From Butyrivibrio sp. XPD2002 (GTDB lineage: Bacteria > Bacillota > Clostridia > Lachnospirales > Lachnospiraceae), in assembly GCF_000423945.1 (NCBI RefSeq), contig NZ_AUIY01000001.1:310001-374000 (forward strand): a DNA stretch of 64,000 bases, given 5' to 3'. How positions within the stretch are numbered: the stretch's first letter is position 1; each line of letters starts with the position of its first letter. The notes beneath the pieces were generated by a model. That model made no database searches, was not told where the DNA came from, and saw only the letters and a program-made list of their open reading frames with translations. This document shows, one piece after another, positions 59,917-64,000 of the stretch. Position numbers and translations under genes: made by a program.

Positions 59917-62401
59917 TAATTCCTACCTCTTTATGTATATTAAAACTTATTTCTTTTCTTAATCTGTCCACTCCGGCGTCAAGCTTGATGGTCAGCTTAC
60001 CGGTTGTACCCTGTCGGCTGTTGGACTTGATATATGTACCTGCCATTCCGCCTCTTACAGGAATGGTCTTGGGTCCTATGATCCTGATGGCACCCTCAGC
60101 CTTAAGCTTTATGGGCTCAGCAAAGAACGGAAGTACATTGCCGTTCTGGTCAACTACTCTGAATCTTATTGAAGCCACGTCATAGGATTTACCTTCTACG
60201 AGATCCGTATGGCTTATCAGGGTTTCGAGATTGATATCTCTTACTGTTTCCTTTATAAGAGTCTTTACAACCTCGCCATTTTTAATGGCTTCGAATTTAA
60301 ATGATGTGGCCTTTCCTCCCCAGTCGCCTATGTATTTCTGATAAAGATCCACGATGTCCTTAACAGACATGCGATGGAAGGTCATCATCTTGGCGCCTGT
60401 TATCTTATCTCCAAGAGAAAGCTTATCCATTCCGTATCTTGCTGCTGTATTCAAAGCATGCTTTACATCCTCTGCAAAGCTCTTTGAGAACTTCTCATTT
60501 TCAGCAAGAAGATCTCCTATAAAATCATCCACCAGGATGGGGCCTCTCTTGATATTTTTGTAAGGCGTATCCTTAGGGAAAAACTCCTTGATGAATACGT
60601 CATTCTTGTACATCTTCACTGAGTCAGCATTGGAAAAGATCCATATATCTCCTCTGATACACTCAGGATGCTCGCCGATATCCATTGAAGATGACAGCTC
60701 AAGGACTGTATTATCATCTCCCTGCATCTCGTATGCCTTTGATGCAAGCTTGGGATTCCTGAACATGTCCATAACACCGTGATAGCATATTCTGTCACCG
60801 GAACCAAAGTCCTTGTGAGTGTTATAGTCGAACATGCACCAGCCAAAGCCTCCGGAGATATCGCCTTCACCTGCGATGGCATCCATTACGCGAACATGTC
60901 TCATGGCATGCTCAACCTTGTTATCCTCAGGATCAAAGCTCTTTGTGGGATACATATGCCCATTGTATTCGGTAACAAGATAAGGCTTACTCATATCAGG
61001 AGTTGCCTGCTTTTTCTTGATGCATCCCGGAGTCTTGCCATTGTGTGAAAAATCGTTAAGTGTATAAACATCCTCTAGGAGATGCATCTTGGTAGCTGCT
61101 CTTACTCCACCTGTAGGCCTTGAAGGATCAAGCTCATGAGCGACCTCGTTGGTCTCTGCATAAAATGAGTCATCATCTGCAGATTCGTTAATTCTGACTC
61201 CCCACATGATAATTGACGGATGATTTCTATATTGCAGGATCATTTCCTTTTCATTTAAAACTGCCTGCTTTTTCCATGCTTTATCACCAATGTGCTGCCA
61301 GCCTGGCATCTCGGTAAACACCAGAAGTCCGATTCTGTCACAGGTATCAATGAAGTCATGGGACTGCGGATAATGTGAGGTTCTTACCGCATTTAGGCAA
61401 AGCTCCTCTTTTAATATCCTTGCATCCTCTATCTGCATTGATGCGGGCATCGCATAGCCCACATAGGGATATGACTGATGTCTGTTTAAGCCTCTTAAAA
61501 TGAGCTTTCTTCCGTTTAGGTAAAAACCTTCGGCCTTGAAGGTGGCATTCCTGAATCCGAACACTTCCTTCTTCTCATCAACAAGCTCCTCGCCTTTGTA
61601 AATCCTTACTATAAATTCATAAAGTGCAGGATTCACAACATCCCAGAGCACAACGGGAAGTGTGTGATAATCAAGGATGTTATCTCTGTTGGCAGGAACC
61701 TTGGCAAGCTCTATCTCATCAGCATATTCGTCCCTGGCATCAAGCGGAACCTTACCGGTTATGCGCTTTAGTGATTCAGTCACAACGCAGCCAGTAATAT
61801 CTCCGCCGAGCTTTACTCTTGCGTGAAGGAAAGTACCTACTGTCCTTGCCTCTACTTCATTTTCAGCTGTGTCAGCGCTAAATACCTCAGGAACCTCAGT
61901 GTAGACAAATGTATCCTCAACATAGGTTCTCTCAGATATCTCAAGATATACGTCTCTGTAAATGCCGCCGTAGGTCATGTAGTCAACCACAAAGCCAAAG
62001 GGCGGAACATTCAGATTCTCTCTGCTGTCCAGCTTAACCGCGATTATGTTATCAGCCGTAAAATTAAGAAGATCTGAAATATCGAACTTAAATCCTGTAT
62101 AGCCACAGGAATGAACTCCGAGTTTGGTGCCGTTAAAATAAACAGTAGCCTCGTGAGCCGCTCCCTCAAAGTGAAGGAATACTTTTTTACCGCTCCAGTG
62201 CTGGTCTGCCCTAAAGATCTTGCGATAGCCGCTAACCATCTGATATATAGCATCATCAAAGTAGTTGAACGGTGTCTCCTTAACCGTGTGCGGTATTCTG
62301 ACCTGCTCCAGTGCAGAATCGTTATAGCCAACGCGGATCATCCCCTCATCAAAAGCCGTACTGAATTTCCAGTTATTGTTTAGATACAGTTTTCTTCTCA
62401 T
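59909..62401 (-). CDS. Glycoside hydrolase family 2 enzyme (beta-galactosidase/beta-glucuronidase type)
   Basis: Intracellular exo-glycosidase; no signal peptide. The start at 62401 has AGGGAAAGAG upstream. Domain order: jelly-roll sugar-binding (about 1-180), Ig-like domain, TIM barrel (about 275-590) and a C-terminal beta region. Barrel landmarks are NRHQSYPYVG, RTSHYPQSHDFIDTCDRIGLLVFTEMPGW, the acid/base Glu near 405 in GVRINESADD, and the nucleophile Glu near 476 in LVTEYNGHMYP. The exact sugar (galactoside, glucuronide or mannoside) cannot be set from these motifs. At 830 residues it is within the range of long GH2 enzymes. First gene of the operon. Confidence 0.93.
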   Translation of the reverse strand: MRRKLYLNNNWKFSTAFDEGMIRVGYNDSALEQVRIPHTVKETPFNYFDDAIYQMVSGYRKIFRADQHWSGKKVFLHFEGAAHEATVYFNGTKLGVHSCGYTGFKFDISDLLNFTADNIIAVKLDSRENLNVPPFGFVVDYMTYGGIYRDVYLEISERTYVEDTFVYTEVPEVFSADTAENEVEARTVGTFLHARVKLGGDITGCVVTESLKRITGKVPLDARDEYADEIELAKVPANRDNILDYHTLPVVLWDVVNPALYEFIVRIYKGEELVDEKKEVFGFRNATFKAEGFYLNGRKLILRGLNRHQSYPYVGYAMPASMQIEDARILKEELCLNAVRTSHYPQSHDFIDTCDRIGLLVFTEMPGWQHIGDKAWKKQAVLNEKEMILQYRNHPSIIMWGVRINESADDDSFYAETNEVAHELDPSRPTGGVRAATKMHLLEDVYTLNDFSHNGKTPGCIKKKQATPDMSKPYLVTEYNGHMYPTKSFDPEDNKVEHAMRHVRVMDAIAGEGDISGGFGWCMFDYNTHKDFGSGDRICYHGVMDMFRNPKLASKAYEMQGDDNTVLELSSSMDIGEHPECIRGDIWIFSNADSVKMYKNDVFIKEFFPKDTPYKNIKRGPILVDDFIGDLLAENEKFSKSFAEDVKHALNTAARYGMDKLSLGDKITGAKMMTFHRMSVKDIVDLYQKYIGDWGGKATSFKFEAIKNGEVVKTLIKETVRDINLETLISHTDLVEGKSYDVASIRFRVVDQNGNVLPFFAEPIKLKAEGAIRIIGPKTIPVRGGMAGTYIKSNSRQGTTGKLTIKLDAGVDRLRKEISFNIHKEVGINV

Positions 62402-62460
62402 ACTCTCTTTCCCTGGCAAGTCTAAAGCAAATATTTCTCTTTGATTTCTTGCCTAAAAAA

Positions 62461-62493
62461 GTGGAAACGCAAAATACTTTTCTACGTTTCCGC
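62461..62493. promoter_or_regulatory. Operator-like inverted repeat 1 of the GH2 operon
   Basis: GTGGAAACG and CGTTTCCGC form an inverted repeat with 15 bases between arms, placed from about the predicted transcription start downstream. It has the same half-site (GGAAACG) as repeat 2. Confidence 0.6.
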
Positions 62494-62499
62494 TTAACC

Positions 62500-62528
62500 A
62501 TAGTAACACTTTTTGATTTATCCTACAA
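62500..62528 (-). promoter_or_regulatory. Promoter of the GH2-GT28-GPH operon
   Basis: TTGTAG (62523-62528) and TACTAT (62500-62505), 17 bp apart on the minus strand, with an extended -10 TG. The predicted start is near 62493, at the edge of inverted repeat 1. Confidence 0.6.
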
Positions 62529-62554
62529 GAAACGAAACATCTAAACTTCGTTTC
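62529..62554. promoter_or_regulatory. Operator-like inverted repeat 2 of the GH2 operon
   Basis: GAAACGAA and TTCGTTTC, an 8-bp inverted repeat with 10 bases between arms, immediately upstream of the -35 box; read as GGAAACG-N14-CGTTTC it matches repeat 1 (N15). Confidence 0.6.
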
Positions 62555-62580
62555 CTATATTTGTGCAAAAATACCATGCC

Positions 62581-63657
62581 TCAGATTATTTCAGTGATAT
62601 ACACATCCTTCATTCTACTGAGATCGATAAAAGAATCACCACATTTTACAGTGGGCCGTGACAAATTATCGGGATTTATATAAATAACCTCACCCTCAAG
62701 ATTATTGCTAAGTCTCACCTTATTGGCAAGAAACGTATTGGCAATGTGACTAAGGAAGGTAAGTATTACATCAGCATCATATTTAATAAGACCATCAGCC
62801 TCGAAGGCACCTATAACCTTGAAGGGACTGACAGGATCGTGATTTGCTCTCTTTGACGTAAGATCATCATAGATATCAGCTACAGCGATGATCCTTGCAA
62901 CCTCATCTATCTGCTCGCCCTTTATTCCAAAGGGATAACCTGAGCCGTCATGTCTTTCGTGATGCATGAGAACGGCATTTTTAATATGCTGGTCGATGTC
63001 CTTATCCTTTAAAAGCTGATAGCCAAGCTGCGCGTGGGTCTTTAGCGTCTCATTTTCACGAGCCGTAAGAGGCGTTGTCTTTGTAAGGATATCCTGTGGA
63101 ATAACAAGCTTTCCTATATCATGGACGAGTCCTGCGGTAGTTACTATTCTGATTTCATCATCGCTTTTTCTCATCCAGCGGGCGATCATGTTGGATATCA
63201 ATGCAACGTTGATGGAATGCATATAAATAGCATCATCATAGCCACGCATATTATGGATGATGTCCATGATTCCGGCACCTGTATCATTCTGATCAAAGAG
63301 CATCATTACAGGAGCCACTAGGCTCTGGGACTTTATGGCTTCATCAGAGGTAAAGGACTGCTTAAGAGCAGTTTCGAGATGCATGGCATCATTTTCAAGA
63401 GCCTTCTTAAAGTTCTGGAACTCCTCAGATTCCTTAAGTCTTTTGCCAAAGGATTCCTCAGAAGAGCTCTTGATGCTCTCCGGCTTTTCATCGTCTTCAT
63501 TTATAAATACATTGAAAATGTTGTAATTGTGGAGTCTGCGAATAGCCTTGGGATCAATGGCAGTTCCCTTTGGAAGAACAAGCTGATCGTCCAGAGTATA
63601 TACATTTTGCGCAAGTACCATTCCTTGCTGAATGTCATCAACGGATATAAGCTTCAT
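62581..63657 (-). CDS. HD-GYP domain protein (predicted c-di-GMP phosphodiesterase)
   Basis: Predicted hydrolase of cyclic di-GMP or a related HD-type phosphohydrolase. I chose the ATG at 63657 with GAGG about 6 bp upstream; a longer frame to 63717 is open but unsupported. The N-terminal ~110 residues (MKLISVDDIQQGMVLAQNVY, VLPKGTAIDPKAIRRL) resemble the region that often precedes these domains. The HD-GYP core has HSINVALISNMIARWM, AGLVHDIGKLVIPQDIL and HHERHDGSGYPFGIKGEQID, with the full metal-binding His/Asp set and GYP. No GGDEF partner is in the window. Confidence 0.93.
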   Translation of the reverse strand: MKLISVDDIQQGMVLAQNVYTLDDQLVLPKGTAIDPKAIRRLHNYNIFNVFINEDDEKPESIKSSSEESFGKRLKESEEFQNFKKALENDAMHLETALKQSFTSDEAIKSQSLVAPVMMLFDQNDTGAGIMDIIHNMRGYDDAIYMHSINVALISNMIARWMRKSDDEIRIVTTAGLVHDIGKLVIPQDILTKTTPLTARENETLKTHAQLGYQLLKDKDIDQHIKNAVLMHHERHDGSGYPFGIKGEQIDEVARIIAVADIYDDLTSKRANHDPVSPFKVIGAFEADGLIKYDADVILTFLSHIANTFLANKVRLSNNLEGEVIYINPDNLSRPTVKCGDSFIDLSRMKDVYITEII

Positions 63658-63746
63658 AGGCTGCCTCGCAAAAAAAGAATCAAAACACAGGAATAAAAAA
63701 TCCCGGCAGTCAAACAATCGTTGCTTGAATGTCAGGATCTATATAG

Positions 63747-63829
63747 TGCCGGCGGTGGGACTTGAACCCACACGCCCGTGAGGACAACAGATTTTGAGTC
63801 TGCATCGTCTGCCATTCCGACACGCCGGC
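63747..63829 (-). tRNA. tRNA-Leu (anticodon CAA)
   Basis: On the minus strand the acceptor stem GCCGGCG pairs with CGCCGGC; the anticodon arm GCAGA-CTCAAAA-TCTGT carries CAA, decoding UUG; the T-arm is GTGGGTTCAAGTCCCAC. A long variable arm (GTCCTCACGGGCG region) marks the class II tRNA-Leu type. After the discriminator A the genome reads CTA, so CCA is not encoded. Confidence 0.95.
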
Positions 63830-63938
63830 GTATCTGCAAAAATCTGCGACTCACATATGTTAACATATCAAAAATTTATATTCAAGCATGAATTTAAACA
63901 GAATACCGTATTCGGTATCCCGATGCTAAGTGCGGCTC

Positions 63939-64000
63939 TTAGCTGTCCCATTCCTCGTACTCAAAGGACACTTCTTTTCTTCCTGCCTTTTTACCAACAA
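63939..64000 (-). CDS. C-terminal end of a gene that continues beyond the window
   Basis: The last 62 bases hold an open minus-strand frame ending in TAA at 63941-63939 and reading KKAGRKEVSFEYEEWDS, a basic then acidic tail. The codon use fits the other genes. Family not recognisable from 20 residues. A weak inverted repeat (ATACCG/CGGTAT, about 63903-63918) follows the stop and may be part of its terminator. Confidence 0.5.
   Translation of the reverse strand, partial: VGKKAGRKEVSFEYEEWDS

Noticed and set aside
1..64000. CRISPR arrays, prophage, transposases, rRNA, replication origin
   Set aside because: No regularly spaced repeats, integrase, transposase, phage structural genes or rRNA sequence were seen in reading either strand.

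Overview
The window looks like a piece of a Lachnospiraceae chromosome, probably close to Butyrivibrio or Pseudobutyrivibrio. Moderate-to-low GC, strong purine-rich Shine-Dalgarno sites, the Firmicute order secG-rnr-smpB-ssrA, the block yicC-gmk-rpoZ-rimO-pgsA, a rho gene with a long charged N-terminus, GH2 and GPH-type carbohydrate genes, and lipoproteins with Gram-positive style lipoboxes all fit. The genus is an inference; no rRNA is present. Almost all genes are on the minus strand; only two (4532 and 24242) are on the plus strand. Neither structural RNA gene encodes its CCA tail. Layout, in coordinate order: 1-5110 holds the 5' part of fhs, an FtsK/SpoIIIE translocase and a plus-strand unknown gene. 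5177-7389 is a small operon (secreted unknown protein, proB, GNAT acetyltransferase). 7541-13114 is the ribosome-rescue and RNA-decay block: tmRNA, smpB, rnr, secG, gpmI. 13245-15996 holds an unknown helical protein and a DEAD-box helicase. 16165-21889 contains the yicC-gmk-rpoZ-rimO-pgsA operon and rqcH. 21902-25093 is a divergent pair: an MdoB-like phosphoglycerol transferase with an ILEI-like tail, and a GDPD-like lipoprotein. 25150-30850 is a signalling islet: free-standing HPt, acidic lipoprotein, response regulator with a SARP-like output domain, LytS-type histidine kinase, and PP2C/HAMP phosphatase. Three promoters in this islet carry the same 11-bp-period direct repeat exactly 8 bp upstream of a -10 hexamer, the architecture known for SARP regulators. 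This is the best supported new finding. 30919-36406 holds a SpoVB/MurJ-like flippase, glgA, trpS and an orphan divergent cbiD. 36407-38407 holds a 444-bp gene-free stretch with three strong hairpins downstream of rho, and rho itself. 38633-40402 has a 99-residue unknown gene, a stomatin and an NfeD protein. 40449-48258 is an unusual five-gene cluster: two sugar-type ABC importer permeases, an HlyD-like adaptor, a MacB-core-like two-pass membrane protein and a propeller/solute-binding-protein fusion, with no ATPase. It is a candidate undescribed envelope system. 48317-56790 has DUF711 and ACT genes, walJ-like, an FtsA-like ATPase with a repeated C-terminal extension, coaE, polA and a zinc-finger membrane protein. 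56978-62401 is a carbohydrate operon (GH2, GT28-like protein, GPH transporter) with two matching inverted repeats around its promoter. 62581-64000 ends with an HD-GYP protein, tRNA-Leu(CAA) and the C-terminus of one more gene.
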